A stretch of DNA of 36,581 bases from Micromonospora tarensis (GTDB taxonomy: Bacteria > Actinomycetota > Actinomycetes > Mycobacteriales > Micromonosporaceae), in NCBI RefSeq assembly GCF_016803395.1, contig NZ_JAEVHL010000038.1:1-36581 (forward strand), written 5' to 3'. The notes under the pieces are model-generated. The model saw only the letters and a program-made list of their open reading frames with translations. It did not search any database and had not been told where the DNA came from. This document shows positions 26,865 to 34,711 of this stretch, in pieces (the stretch's first letter is position 1; each line of letters opens with the position of its first letter). The translations under genes and the position numbers were made by a program.

Positions 26865-27215
26865 TCAGGCTGCCGAGGCGGACGCCCGGGGTCCACGCTG
26901 CGACCCCACCGTGCCGGCGTCGCGCGTCCAACGCGGCGCCGACACCGCCTCGCCCGGCCAGCCGGTAGGGCTCTCCGCCTCGACGGTCAGCTCGACCGAC
27001 GCGGGCGTGTCGCGGGCCAACCGCAGCGACTGCTCGGCGCTGGTGCGGGCCGCGCAGGGCCAACCCTGGCCGGCGCACTGGAGATTGCGGCAGTGGCCCT
27101 CGTCGTCCGGCTCGTGGGCGCTGAGCACGTCGACCGCCAACTGCCACAGCAGCGGATCGGTCACGTCGGTCGGACGCTCGGTGGTGCGGCTCGGCCGGTT
27201 GCTGTCGTCGGACAT
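26865..27215 (-). CDS. Small Cys-containing protein of unknown function
   Basis: A 116-residue soluble protein starting at ATG 27215 behind GAGGGGGG. The middle segment (TDPLLWQLAVDVLSAHEPDD, then HCRNLQCAGQGWPCAARTSA) contains three Cys and one His in a compact HCx4CxnC arrangement that might bind a metal. The N-terminus is polar (SDDSNRPSRTTERPTDVTDP) and the tail basic and flexible. I recognise it only as an actinobacterial hypothetical-type protein; the WPCAARTSAEQSLRLARD stretch looks like the conserved core. It is convergent with htpG and lies downstream of the dinB gene after a 105-base gap in which I see no clear promoter. Confidence 0.6.
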   Translation of the reverse strand: MSDDSNRPSRTTERPTDVTDPLLWQLAVDVLSAHEPDDEGHCRNLQCAGQGWPCAARTSAEQSLRLARDTPASVELTVEAESPTGWPGEAVSAPRWTRDAGTVGSQRGPRASASAA

Positions 27216-27320
27216 GGTGGGCCCCCCTCGTCAGGCTGTACCGGACAAGGGTCACCCGTGAGCCGCCGGCTAAACCGCCGACCTGCTGTGATGTGTTTCC
27301 AATCGCAGGATATCCAGCCG

Positions 27321-28514
27321 TCAGTCCGGCAATAGCGGCATCTCGACGCCCGGGTCCCGACCGAGCAGCACCGCCCGGGTGAGCGCGGTCGAGCCGAACC
27401 GGTCCCGGACCGCGTCGACGGCGGCATCCAACTCGGCGCCCGGGTCCCGGTGGAACGGAAGCTCCGGTTGGACCGGATTGTCGTCGAGGTTGCCCACCGA
27501 GACGCCGATCAGGGTGACGCCCCGCTGCTCGATCTCGGATTGGGCGGCCCGCAGCAGCGCCCGTGCCGCGGCGAGCACCCCTGTGGTGTCCGCGGTGGCC
27601 TTGCCGATGGTGTGCGAGCGGGTGGCCCGGGTGTAGTCGCCGAACCGTAGCCGCAGCACCACCGTGCGTCCGGCTCGGTCCGCCGCCCGCATCCGTCGGG
27701 TGACCCGGTCGACCAGGCCGGCGAGGATCGCGTCCAGTTCGGCCGCGGCGTGTGGGGCCCGGCTCAGCGCGTGCTGCGCGCCCATCGAGCCGCGTCGGCG
27801 ACCCACCTGCACCGCGCGCGGGTCGCGGTTGTGGGCCAGGGCGTGCAGGTGCCGGCCAGCGCCCGCGCCGAGCAGCGAGACCAGCGCCGCCTCGCCGAGC
27901 CGGGCCACCTCTCCGACGGTACGGATGCGGCGTTCGCGCAGCTTCGCGGCGGTGACCGGGCCGACGCCCCAGAGCCGTTCGACCGGCAGCGGGTGCAGGA
28001 AGGCCACCTCGGCGTCCGGTGCGACCACCAGCAGACCGTCCGGCTTCGCCACCCCGCTGGCCACCTTCGCCAGGAACTTGGTGCGGGCCACCCCCACCGT
28101 GATCGGTAGCCGGACCTGTTCGCGAACCTCCCGCCGCAGTCGTTCGGCGATGTCGGCCGGCGGACCGACCAGCCGGCGCAGGCCACCCACGTCCAGGAAC
28201 GCCTCGTCGATGGAGAGCCCTTCGACAAGCGGAGTGGTGCGCCGGAAGATCTCGAACACCGCGCGGCTCGCCGCCGTGTACGCCGCCATCCGGGGTGGCA
28301 CCACGATCGCGTCCGGGCAAAGCCGGCGGGCCTGCCCGCCGCCCATCGCGCTGCGCACCCCGCGCGCCTTCGCCTCGTAACTCGCGGCGAGCACCACGCC
28401 ACCGCCGACGATGACCGGCCGCCCCCGCAGACGTGGGTCGTCGCGTTGCTCGACCGACGCGTAGAAGGCGTCCAGGTCGGCGTGCAGGATGCTGGCCCCG
28501 GGCGACACGTACAC
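27321..28514 (-). CDS. dinB: DNA polymerase IV (Y family)
   Basis: A 397-residue translesion polymerase. Catalytic acids: Asp13 in ILHADLDAFYASVEQ, and Asp103-Glu104 in GLSIDEAFLDVGG. Also present are the YEAKARGVRSAM segment of the fingers and the helix-hairpin-helix region LWGVGPVTAAKLRERRIRTV. The little-finger domain ends with the beta-clamp-like motif QPELPF near residue 365. It copies damaged templates with low fidelity. Start GTG 28514 sits inside a near-consensus SOS box, which suggests a short or absent leader and LexA control. DinB rather than ImuB is chosen because all three catalytic acids are present. Confidence 0.93.
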   Translation of the reverse strand: MYVSPGASILHADLDAFYASVEQRDDPRLRGRPVIVGGGVVLAASYEAKARGVRSAMGGGQARRLCPDAIVVPPRMAAYTAASRAVFEIFRRTTPLVEGLSIDEAFLDVGGLRRLVGPPADIAERLRREVREQVRLPITVGVARTKFLAKVASGVAKPDGLLVVAPDAEVAFLHPLPVERLWGVGPVTAAKLRERRIRTVGEVARLGEAALVSLLGAGAGRHLHALAHNRDPRAVQVGRRRGSMGAQHALSRAPHAAAELDAILAGLVDRVTRRMRAADRAGRTVVLRLRFGDYTRATRSHTIGKATADTTGVLAAARALLRAAQSEIEQRGVTLIGVSVGNLDDNPVQPELPFHRDPGAELDAAVDAVRDRFGSTALTRAVLLGRDPGVEMPLLPD

Positions 28515-28521
28515 ATGTTCG
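28508..28521 (-). promoter_or_regulatory. LexA (SOS) box candidate at the dinB start
   Basis: CGTACACATGTTCG differs at one position from the actinobacterial and Gram-positive SOS consensus CGAACNNNNGTTCG. It overlaps the dinB start codon. A LexA box on an SOS polymerase gene is expected from family knowledge; the overlap with the start is unusual. Confidence 0.5.
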
Positions 28522-28565
28522 CATGGCGGCCGGTCGTCGCGGCAGTGAGCTGGGCGAACGTCAGC

Positions 28566-29003
28566 TCAGTCGAGGCAGAACTCGTTGCCCTCCGGGTCGG
28601 CCATGACGAGGTGGCCGGCGCCGAGCGGGGGAGCGGGCTCGTGCCGGCCGAGCCGCTTGGCGCCGTGCGAGACGAGTCGGTCCGCCTCCGCCTCCAACGC
28701 CGCCATCCGCTCGGCGCCGGCCAGCCCCGGGGCGGCCCGCACATCCAGGTGGACGCGGTTCTTGACCTGCTTACCCTCTGGTACGCGCTGGAAGAACAGC
28801 CGGGGCCTCGAGCCCTCGGGATCGACCGCCGCCGAGGCGTCGTTGCGGTTCTCCGGTGGCACGCCCATCGCGTCCAGCGCCTGCTCCCAGGATTCGAAGT
28901 CCCCGGGTGGGCCCTGCAATCGGTATCCGAGTGCCGCTGCCCAGAACGTCGCCAACCGGGCCGGGTCGGCGCAGTCGATGGTGATCTGCACGTCGCGCGC
29001 CAT
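28566..29003 (-). CDS. VOC family protein (glyoxalase/dioxygenase fold)
   Basis: A 145-residue protein with the double beta-alpha-beta-beta-beta VOC fold: VQITIDCADPARLATFWAAA at the N-terminus, RLFFQRVPEGKQVKNRVHLD in the centre and GHLVMADPEGNEFCLD at the end, typical of the Glyoxalase_6-like group. Potential metal ligands are His in NRVHLDV and Glu in GNEFCL. ATG 29003 follows AGAGGGAG. An open frame continues upstream but lacks a comparable ribosome binding site. It is divergent from a WYL regulator gene, a frequent arrangement, so the regulator probably controls it. Substrate unknown; members include lyases, dioxygenases and antibiotic-binding resistance proteins. Confidence 0.88.
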   Translation of the reverse strand: MARDVQITIDCADPARLATFWAAALGYRLQGPPGDFESWEQALDAMGVPPENRNDASAAVDPEGSRPRLFFQRVPEGKQVKNRVHLDVRAAPGLAGAERMAALEAEADRLVSHGAKRLGRHEPAPPLGAGHLVMADPEGNEFCLD

Positions 29004-29065
29004 GACAGCTCCCTCTTTCCTGAAGTGCTCGGTCATGATCCCAGCCTCTCGTGAATAGCGGACAG

Positions 29066-29092
29066 GATCGTTCCGCCAGGTGTGCAACGATC
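29066..29092. promoter_or_regulatory. Operator candidate between VOC and WYL genes
   Basis: Perfect inverted repeat GATCGTT (29066-29072) and AACGATC (29086-29092) in the 94-base divergent spacer, ending just before the WYL start. It is suitable for a dimeric regulator controlling both genes. Confidence 0.4.
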
Positions 29093-29097
29093 GGCGG

Positions 29098-30108
29098 GTG
29101 ACCGTCGAGGCGACGACCGAGCGGGTGCTGCGGTTGTTGGCGCTGCTGCAGCGGCGACCAACCTGGACGGCCGCCGACCTCGCCGCCGAACTCCGGGTCA
29201 CCGACCGTTGTGTCCGCCGTGACGTGCGACGACTGCGCACGCTCGGCTACCCGGTGCGCGCGGTCCCTGGTGTCGGGGGCGGCTACCAACTCGGCGCGGG
29301 CACCCGGCTGCCGCCGTTGCTGCTCGACGACGAGGAGGCCATCGCCACGGCGGTGTCGCTGCGACTCGCCTCCGGCGGCACGGTCGCCGGGGCGGCCGAG
29401 GCCGCGCTGCGGGCCCTGGCCAAGCTCGATCAGGTGATGCCGTCGCGGCTGCGCGCCGAGGTGCGGGCGGTGCACAACGCCACGGAGACGCTCCTCGCCC
29501 CGGTGGTCGAGATCGACGCGGAGCTGCTGGTGATGCTGGCCCGAGCCTGCCGTGACGCGGTCCGGGTGCGCTTCCGCTACGGCGGGACCGACGGGGAGCG
29601 CGAACGCACGGTCGAGCCGGTCCGGTTGGTCACCACCGGTCGCCGCTGGTATCTGATGGCCTGGGACATCGACCGTGCCGACTGGCGGACGTTCCGCCTG
29701 GACCGGATGCGCGCGGCGGTGGCCAGCGGTTGGCGCTTCCGGCCGCGCGAGCATCCCGAGCCGGCCGCCTACGTGCAACGGGCGGTCACCGAGTCGCCGT
29801 ACCGGCATGTCGCCCGGGTCCGGGTACACGCCCGTCCCGAGCAGGTGCGGGCCGTGGTGCCGCCCCAGGTGGGCCGGGTCGAGGAGGACCGCGGCGGCTG
29901 GTGTGTCCTGGTCGTCGGCGGTGACAGCCTGGACTGGCTCGCCGCGCACATCGCCCGTCTCGACTACCCGGTGGAGGTGCTGGAGCCTCCGGAGTTACGC
30001 GAGGCCGCGGCCCTGCTCGCCCGCCGCCTGACGGCGATGGCCGAGCCCGCCCGAACGGAGCTGGTCACTGTTCGGCCAGGCGGGGCGGCGGGTCGGACCG
30101 CACGGTGA
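29098..30108 (+). CDS. WYL domain helix-turn-helix transcriptional regulator
   Basis: A 336-residue regulator. The N-terminal HTH_11 domain (residues 1-60) reads TTERVLRLLALLQRRPTWTA, then DLAAELRVTDRCVRRDVRRL. The WYL domain in the centre (about 140-220) contains VRFRYGGTDGERERTVEPVR and the name-giving motif RRWYLMAWDIDRADWRTFRL. A C-terminal WCX-type domain follows (GGWCVLVVGGDSLDWLAAHI). WYL proteins sense nucleic acid or small ligands and act as repressors or activators. GTG 29098 is preferred over an in-frame ATG at 29080, which falls inside the inverted repeat spacer. Its 3' end overlaps the convergent GNAT gene by 44 bases. The VOC gene is the likely target. Confidence 0.92.
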   Translation: MTVEATTERVLRLLALLQRRPTWTAADLAAELRVTDRCVRRDVRRLRTLGYPVRAVPGVGGGYQLGAGTRLPPLLLDDEEAIATAVSLRLASGGTVAGAAEAALRALAKLDQVMPSRLRAEVRAVHNATETLLAPVVEIDAELLVMLARACRDAVRVRFRYGGTDGERERTVEPVRLVTTGRRWYLMAWDIDRADWRTFRLDRMRAAVASGWRFRPREHPEPAAYVQRAVTESPYRHVARVRVHARPEQVRAVVPPQVGRVEEDRGGWCVLVVGGDSLDWLAAHIARLDYPVEVLEPPELREAAALLARRLTAMAEPARTELVTVRPGGAAGRTAR

Positions 30109-30586
30109 AATGTCGCAACGACACCGAACCGCCGTCCGGTGCGGTCCACGGGGCCGTGCGGGTGCCGGTGCAGCGCCATCCGGTGCGTTCGTAGAGAGCG
30201 ACGGCTGCGGTGTCGCCCACGGCCACTTCGAGGACCAGGTCGGTGGCCCGTTCGTTCGCCCATCTCCGGGCTCGGGCCAGCAGCGCACCGCCCAACGCCA
30301 TTCCTCGGGCGGCGGGTGACACGAAGAGGCGTGCCACCTCGGCGGTCGGTCGGGCGAACTGCCCCTCCGCCGGGGCGGCAGCCCGATGCACCGCGATGTG
30401 CCCCACGATGGTCCGGTCAGCGTCGACGGCGACCCAGGCGCGTGCCGGGCGCGGGTCGCACAACCAGCGGTGCGGGTCGACGGGCCAGTTCATCGGGTAC
30501 CCGTCGAGCCGGTGCACCTCGGCGAGCACCGCGACGCATCCATCAAGGTCGACACCACGTCGACGGCGGATGCGAGGTGGGGTCAC
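30065..30586 (-). CDS. GNAT family N-acetyltransferase
   Basis: A 173-residue acetyltransferase. Conserved GNAT motif A is visible in [20 protein letters not shown] (acetyl-CoA pyrophosphate loop RGMALGG). Motif B follows in [20 protein letters not shown]. The start is GTG 30586, overlapping the stop of the upstream GNAT gene in GTGA; the long open frame further upstream belongs to that neighbour's region. The two GNAT genes therefore form one translationally coupled operon. The 3' end overlaps the convergent WYL gene by 44 bases. The acceptor is unknown. Confidence 0.85.
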   Translation of the reverse strand: MTPPRIRRRRGVDLDGCVAVLAEVHRLDGYPMNWPVDPHRWLCDPRPARAWVAVDADRTIVGHIAVHRAAAPAEGQFARPTAEVARLFVSPAARGMALGGALLARARRWANERATDLVLEVAVGDTAAVALYERTGWRCTGTRTAPWTAPDGGSVSLRHFTVRSDPPPRLAEQ

Positions 30587-31131
30587 AGGTCGTCGAACGG
30601 GCGGGCGTAGCGGAACTCGCCCCGGATCGACTCCCGCCAGGCGTGCATCGGACGGGCCATGAAGTACTGCGGACCCCACGGCTGCGGCGGGGTGACACCC
30701 AACTCGACGGCGGGCCGGAACCCGAAGCGCGGGTAGTACCCGGGGTGCCCGAGCAGCACCACGAGAGGCTCGTCGCGGGCGTCCGCCGCCCCGAGCACCG
30801 CGTGCATCAGGGCGCTGCCGACGCCGCGCCGCTGCCACCCCGGCAGCACCCCGAGCGGACCCAGGCCCAACGCCACCGGCTCACCGCCCACCAGGGCGCG
30901 GGTGGCCACCACGTGCCCCACCACCTGGCCATCCGAATCGGTCGCCACCAGAGAGTACGCGGGCAGCCAGCCCTCGTCGGCGCGCAGCGCGTCGACGAGT
31001 GTCGCCTCTACCGGCACCCCGTTACTGCCGTCGGTGTCGCTCCCGGCGCTGTCGTGATTTGTGGCGAAGGCGGCGGAATGCACCGCGCGGATCGCGTCGA
31101 CGTCGGCAGGTGTCTCGCGTCTGATCAGCAC
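30583..31131 (-). CDS. GNAT family N-acetyltransferase (YhbS-like)
   Basis: A 182-residue acetyltransferase of the YhbS-like group: [20 protein letters not shown] at the start, [20 protein letters not shown] for acetyl-CoA binding, then [20 protein letters not shown] and [11 protein letters not shown], the characteristic end of this subgroup. GTG 31131 is chosen because a TATCGT box lies six bases upstream (leaderless) and the family starts at this residue; the open frame to 31371 enters the repeat-rich spacer. First gene of a two-gene operon. Relatives acetylate small molecules or protein N-termini; the substrate here is unknown. Confidence 0.87.
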   Translation of the reverse strand: MLIRRETPADVDAIRAVHSAAFATNHDSAGSDTDGSNGVPVEATLVDALRADEGWLPAYSLVATDSDGQVVGHVVATRALVGGEPVALGLGPLGVLPGWQRRGVGSALMHAVLGAADARDEPLVVLLGHPGYYPRFGFRPAVELGVTPPQPWGPQYFMARPMHAWRESIRGEFRYARPFDDL

Positions 31132-31137
31132 CGCGCC

Positions 31138-31143
31138 ACGATA
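31138..31143 (-). promoter_or_regulatory. Leaderless -10 box of the GNAT operon
   Basis: On the minus strand TATCGT lies six bases before GTG 31131. Confidence 0.45.
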
Positions 31144-31284
31144 CGGCTCCTCCAGGCAGCCCTCCAGGCGTTTATCGGATGGAATGGTGGCGACGAGGTC
31201 ACGTCGCCCGTCGCCACCAGGCGTCAGTGCGGGGCACGACGATCCGACTTCTCCATTGCCGAGATTTCCTGGCCTAGCTGTACT

Positions 31285-31304
31285 GCCTAGCGCGGGCCAG
31301 GCGG
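31285..31304 (+). repeat. Left copy of 20-bp flanking direct repeat
   Basis: GCCTAGCGCGGGCCAGGCGG, matched at 17 of 20 positions by 31659-31678. The two copies bracket the palindrome and the tandem array. Confidence 0.45.
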
Positions 31305-31346
31305 CGTCGTGCCGGATCGACCGCGCGGTCGGGCGGGTATGTCGCC

Positions 31347-31400
31347 GAGAGGGCATATACCTCTGAGTCATAAATATGACTCACAGGTATATGGCTTCTC
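31347..31400. repeat. 54-bp near-perfect palindrome in an AT-rich island
   Basis: Arms 31347-31372 and 31375-31400 pair around a two-base centre (AA). The inner 19-bp arms (31354-31372 and 31375-31393) have one mismatch; the whole 26-bp arms have two mismatches and one G-T pair. The core is GAGTCATA/TATGACTC with CATATACCT/AGGTATATG outside it. A degenerate further copy of one arm (GGGATATGCCTC then TGAGTCA) follows at 31402-31425. The composition is sharply unlike the surroundings. Confidence 0.85.
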
Positions 31401-31490
31401 AGGGATATGCCTCCGGGCTGAGTCAGCCCCAGCCCCAGCTCAACCGGCCTGGGCCCTGGGGTCGGGTCTAGTCCTGCCTGAGGCCCGGGC

Positions 31491-31570
31491 CCGGCTCGCG
31501 CCAACCTGGCCCGGCTCGCGCCAACCTGGCCCGGCGCGCGCCAACCCAGCCCGGCGCGCGCCAACCCAGC
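31491..31570 (+). repeat. Tandem array of four 20-bp units, type AABB
   Basis: Units 31491-31510 and 31511-31530 are identical (CCGGCTCGCGCCAACCTGGC). Units 31531-31550 and 31551-31570 are identical to each other (CCGGCGCGCGCCAACCCAGC) and differ from the first pair at three positions. There are no spacers between units. Confidence 0.9.
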
Positions 31571-31658
31571 CCGGGTCTCGGTGTCGGGCTCGGCCTGGAC
31601 CCGAGGCCAGGAACAGAACCCGGTCCCAGGCTCGTACCAGAGGGCTGGTCGATACCGT

Positions 31659-31678
31659 GCCAGGCGCGGGCCAGTCGG
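31659..31678 (+). repeat. Right copy of 20-bp flanking direct repeat
   Basis: GCCAGGCGCGGGCCAGTCGG, 17 of 20 matches to 31285-31304. It ends 13 bases before the stop of the glutamate synthase-like gene. Confidence 0.45.
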
Positions 31679-31691
31679 TTTGATGGCAGGT

Positions 31692-33266
31692 TCAGCCGAC
31701 GGCGGTGGCTGACGGCGGGGCGCTGCCGCCCTGTGGCGCCTCCGGGATCATCAGCCGGACGATCTCGGCCTGGTCGGCCGCCGAGGGCAGTCCCCATCCC
31801 GGCCGGTAGCCGTACACCTCGTGCAGTGGGGTGGAGCCGGTGCGGCCGTCCAGGATCTCCACGGCGTCGGTGTCGATCAGGCCGGGGTGTTCGACGCCGC
31901 AGGCCTCGGCGACCTTGGTCAGGTCCCGGCGCAGCGTCGCCAGATAGTTGGCCGCTCGGACCGACTTCAGCGCCGGGTCCAGGCCCCGGGCCAGCCAGGC
32001 GTTCTGCGTGGCCACGCCGGTGGGGCAGGTGTCGGTGTGGCATTTCTGCGCCTGGATGCAGCCGATCGACAACATCGCCTCCCGACCCACGTTGACCAGG
32101 TCGCAGCCGAGCGCGAACGCCACGACGGCGTTGTCCGGCAGGCCGAGCTTGCCGCCGCCGACGAACACCACCTGCTCGTGCAGGTCGTGTTCGGCGAAGA
32201 CCTTGTACACCCGGGAGAAGCCCTGCTGGAACGGGAGGGACACCGAGTCGGTGAAGATCAGCGGGGCGGCGCCGGTGCCGCCCTCGCCACCGTCGACCGT
32301 CACGAAGTCGACGCCCCGGCCGGTGTCACGCATCAGCGTGGCCAGCTCCTGCCAGAAGGTCAGGTCACCGACCGCCGACTTGATACCGACCGGCAGACCG
32401 GTCTCGGCGGCCAGCAGCTCCACCCAGTCGAGCAGGCTGTCGCAGTCGGAGAACTCGGCGTGCCGGGACGGGCTGACACAGTCCCGACCGGCCGGGATTC
32501 CCCTGGTGGCGGCGATCTCGGCGGACACCTTCGCCCCGGGCAGCAGGCCGCCCAGGCTCGGCTTGGCCCCCTGGCTCAGCTTGATCTCCAGAGCCCGCAC
32601 CGGTGCGCCGGCCACCAGGTCCTTCAGCCGGTCGAGGCTGAACCGGCCGTGCTCGTCGCGGCAGCCGAAGTACGCCGTGCCGAGTTGGAAGACCAGCTCA
32701 CCGCCGTTGCGGTGGTACGGCGACAGGCCGCCCTCGCCGGTGTTCTGCAGACACCCGGCGAGCGCCGCGCCCTTGTTGAGCGCGGTGATGGCGTTGCCGG
32801 AGAGCGAGCCGAAGCTCATCCCGGAGATGTTGACCACCGACTCGGGTCGGAACGCGCGGGCCCGTCCCCGGGCCGCGCCGAGCACCTTGGCGCAGGGCAA
32901 CCGCACGTCGTGCCCGGAGGTCGGTGTCGACGGTGGCACGGCCCGGCCGAACGTGCGGTGCTTGATGATCGGGTAGCCGGGGGTGTACTCGATGTCGTTG
33001 TCCGTGCCGAAGCCGAAGTAGTTGTTCTGCTGCTTCGCCGAGGCGTACACCCAGCGGCGCTGGTCGCGGGTGAACGGCCGCTCCTCGTTGTTACCGGCCA
33101 CGATGTACTGCCGAAGCTCCGGGCCGATCGCCTCCAGCAGGTAACGGGCGCGACCGAGGACCGGGAAGTTGCGCAGCAACGCGTGGTCGCGCTGGATCAG
33201 GTCACGCGCGGCGAGCGCCGCGATGGCGGCGGCAGCGGCGGGTACGGCTCGACGGGCCCAGGTCAT
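31692..33266 (-). CDS. FMN-binding glutamate synthase family protein (GltB-like synthase domain)
   Basis: A 524-residue protein equivalent to the central FMN/synthase domain of glutamate synthase. It has SGMSFGSLSGNAITALNKGA, GEGGLSPYH, LEIKLSQGAKPSLGGLLPG, FVTVDGGEGGTGAAPLIFTD and the Cys cluster CIQAQKCHTDTCPTGVATQ, whose C-x5-C-H-x3-C spacing is the [3Fe-4S] ligand pattern. The glutaminase (class II amidotransferase) domain and the C-terminal GXGXG helix are absent. An N-terminal hydrophobic stretch (AVPAAAAAIAALAARDLIQR) may be a membrane anchor. Such short forms (YerD-like) are widespread; activity and partner are unproven. ATG 33266 has GGAAAG about ten bases upstream; GTG 33275 is an alternative start. 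Confidence 0.9.
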   Translation of the reverse strand: MTWARRAVPAAAAAIAALAARDLIQRDHALLRNFPVLGRARYLLEAIGPELRQYIVAGNNEERPFTRDQRRWVYASAKQQNNYFGFGTDNDIEYTPGYPIIKHRTFGRAVPPSTPTSGHDVRLPCAKVLGAARGRARAFRPESVVNISGMSFGSLSGNAITALNKGAALAGCLQNTGEGGLSPYHRNGGELVFQLGTAYFGCRDEHGRFSLDRLKDLVAGAPVRALEIKLSQGAKPSLGGLLPGAKVSAEIAATRGIPAGRDCVSPSRHAEFSDCDSLLDWVELLAAETGLPVGIKSAVGDLTFWQELATLMRDTGRGVDFVTVDGGEGGTGAAPLIFTDSVSLPFQQGFSRVYKVFAEHDLHEQVVFVGGGKLGLPDNAVVAFALGCDLVNVGREAMLSIGCIQAQKCHTDTCPTGVATQNAWLARGLDPALKSVRAANYLATLRRDLTKVAEACGVEHPGLIDTDAVEILDGRTGSTPLHEVYGYRPGWGLPSAADQAEIVRLMIPEAPQGGSAPPSATAVG

Positions 33267-33335
33267 GCCCGGCACTCTTTCCGCCCACGCGTGAGCTCAA
33301 ACCGACCTGGTCGGGCACCCGCTGGTGGTGGGCGT

Positions 33336-33367
33336 GGCGGCGGTGCGGGTCGGACCGCACCGCCGCC
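33336..33367 (-). terminator. Terminator of the amidase gene, 13-bp perfect stem
   Basis: GGCGGCGGTGCGG (33336-33348) pairs perfectly with 33355-33367 around a six-base loop. It begins seven bases after the amidase stop on the minus strand. Confidence 0.8.
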
Positions 33368-33373
33368 TCGGAC

Positions 33374-34504
33374 TCAGCGCTGCCGGTACGACTGGCGGAC
33401 CGATCCGCCGACGAGCGTGCACCACGTGCTCGTGCTGACCTTGCCGTTGCGGGGCAGGCCGTGCAGCTCCTGCAGGTCCTGCACCGCGGCCCGGGTGGCG
33501 TGGTCGTACCCGCCGGTGACGGTGACCGGGTATCCCTTGGTGGCGAGCATCTCCTGCACCGCCGTGACCGGCGCGCCGGTGGCGTGCTGGTCCAACTCCG
33601 GGGCCAGCGTCTCCCAGGTCGGCGGCGTGAGCGTGGCGTCCACGTCCACCGGGATGCCGTTGCGGGCCTGCCAGTCCTGCACGGCGGCCACGGTCGCGGC
33701 GTCGAAGGTGCCGCTGACCGTCACCGGGTAGCCCCGGTTGACGAGCAGGTGCTGCACCAGCCGGACCGAGGGAGAGTTGACGAAGCGCCACAGGTCCGGC
33801 CAGCGACGGGCCGGCACGTCGCCGAGTTTGGTGCCGAGGGCGGCGTGCACCCGCCGGCGCAGGTCCGGGAACTGCCGGTAGAAGGCGGCCCCCGGGCACT
33901 CGGTGGTGCGGAAGTCCCAGTGGCCGAAGATGTCGTACGCGTGCAGCCCGTACTGTCGGCAGATCGCGACGCAGAGTTTGACCAGCGAGTCGGTCAGCGC
34001 CTGCGGCGGCGTCTCGGTGACGTAGGTGCCCTCGTTCTCGATGCCGATGGCCCGGCCGTTCTCGCCCGGACAGTGCGCCGAGATCATCTGCCGGTCGCCG
34101 GCTTCGAGGCGCTCCAGGCTGCCCCGGCGGCCCTCCAGCACGTAGCCGCCCCGGCTCACCGTGAAGTGCTGGCCGGTGTCCGACCAGCCGTTGCCGTCCA
34201 TGTGCAGGTCCTGGCAGTCGTGGGCCAGCTTGACGGCCTGCTCGCGGGAGTAGTCGGTGACGTTCGGGAACGCCATGTGGTGCACGATGATCTTGTTGGT
34301 GGCGATGGCGCTCACCGACAGCGGGTCCTTCGGTGGGCGGGCGGCCCACTCGTCGCAGCTGATGATCCAGTCCAGGTCGGTGCCCGGGGCGGCCTGGGCC
34401 GCGCCGGTAAAGGCGAGTTCGCTCCCGACGACGGCGACCGTGGCGGCACCGAGACCGGCCCGCAGCAGCGTCCGGCGATCCAATTCGGAACGAGCGACGT
34501 GCAT
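33374..34504 (-). CDS. Tat-exported N-acetylmuramoyl-L-alanine amidase with two peptidoglycan-binding domains
   Basis: A 376-residue exported protein. ATG 34504 follows AGGAGGAG; a longer open frame upstream is not needed. The signal peptide carries a twin-arginine motif (SELDRRTLLRAG) and ends ...FTGAAQAAPG, so Tat export is likely. The Amidase_2/PGRP domain (about 40-215) has the zinc ligands His-His in IIVHHMAF and His in FGHWDFRTTECPG, a Cys that may be the third ligand. Two peptidoglycan-binding repeats follow: VRLVQHLLVNRGYPVTVSGT and VTAVQEMLATKGYPVTVTGG. The enzyme should cleave the amide bond between muramic acid and the stem peptide, in cell wall turnover or attack on other bacteria. 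It is divergent from the channel gene. Confidence 0.92.
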   Translation of the reverse strand: MHVARSELDRRTLLRAGLGAATVAVVGSELAFTGAAQAAPGTDLDWIISCDEWAARPPKDPLSVSAIATNKIIVHHMAFPNVTDYSREQAVKLAHDCQDLHMDGNGWSDTGQHFTVSRGGYVLEGRRGSLERLEAGDRQMISAHCPGENGRAIGIENEGTYVTETPPQALTDSLVKLCVAICRQYGLHAYDIFGHWDFRTTECPGAAFYRQFPDLRRRVHAALGTKLGDVPARRWPDLWRFVNSPSVRLVQHLLVNRGYPVTVSGTFDAATVAAVQDWQARNGIPVDVDATLTPPTWETLAPELDQHATGAPVTAVQEMLATKGYPVTVTGGYDHATRAAVQDLQELHGLPRNGKVSTSTWCTLVGGSVRQSYRQR

Positions 34505-34711
34505 GACATCTCCTCCTGCGGCCGACGGCGGGGGATGAAAAGTAGCTCCAATGGCCGCACGCACTCCGGAGAATATTGCCAAGGATCACCCGCGCGCTAG
34601 GGCGGATCGCGGATCGATCGGCCGTCCGGTGTGCTGCTCGCGTTTCCGTCCGCCCGGCCCGGGGTAGGTCGGGACCGACCGTCCCGGCTGCCCGCGTAGA
34701 GGAATGACCAG

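Larger units (their letters stand above)
31144..31691. other. Gene-free, repeat-rich intergenic block
   Basis: About 550 bases without a credible gene. From left to right it holds plain GC-rich spacer to about 31280, a copy of a 20-bp direct repeat (31285-31304), an AT-rich palindrome (31347-31400), a partial second copy of its arm (31402-31425), a Pro-codon-like CCC/GGG-rich stretch, a tandem 20-bp array (31491-31570) and the second direct-repeat copy (31659-31678). Short open frames here are low-complexity and lack ribosome binding sites. Confidence 0.7.

Noticed and set aside
31274..31564. A 96-codon minus-strand ORF in the repeat block
   Set aside because: It runs through the palindrome and tandem repeats, has no ribosome binding site, and its translation is Ala/Gly/Arg repeats.
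31491..31570. CRISPR array
   Set aside because: The units are directly adjacent with no spacers, and no cas gene is present.
31821..33731. A 636-codon plus-strand frame
   Set aside because: It is antisense to the glutamate synthase-like gene, whose motifs are unambiguous.
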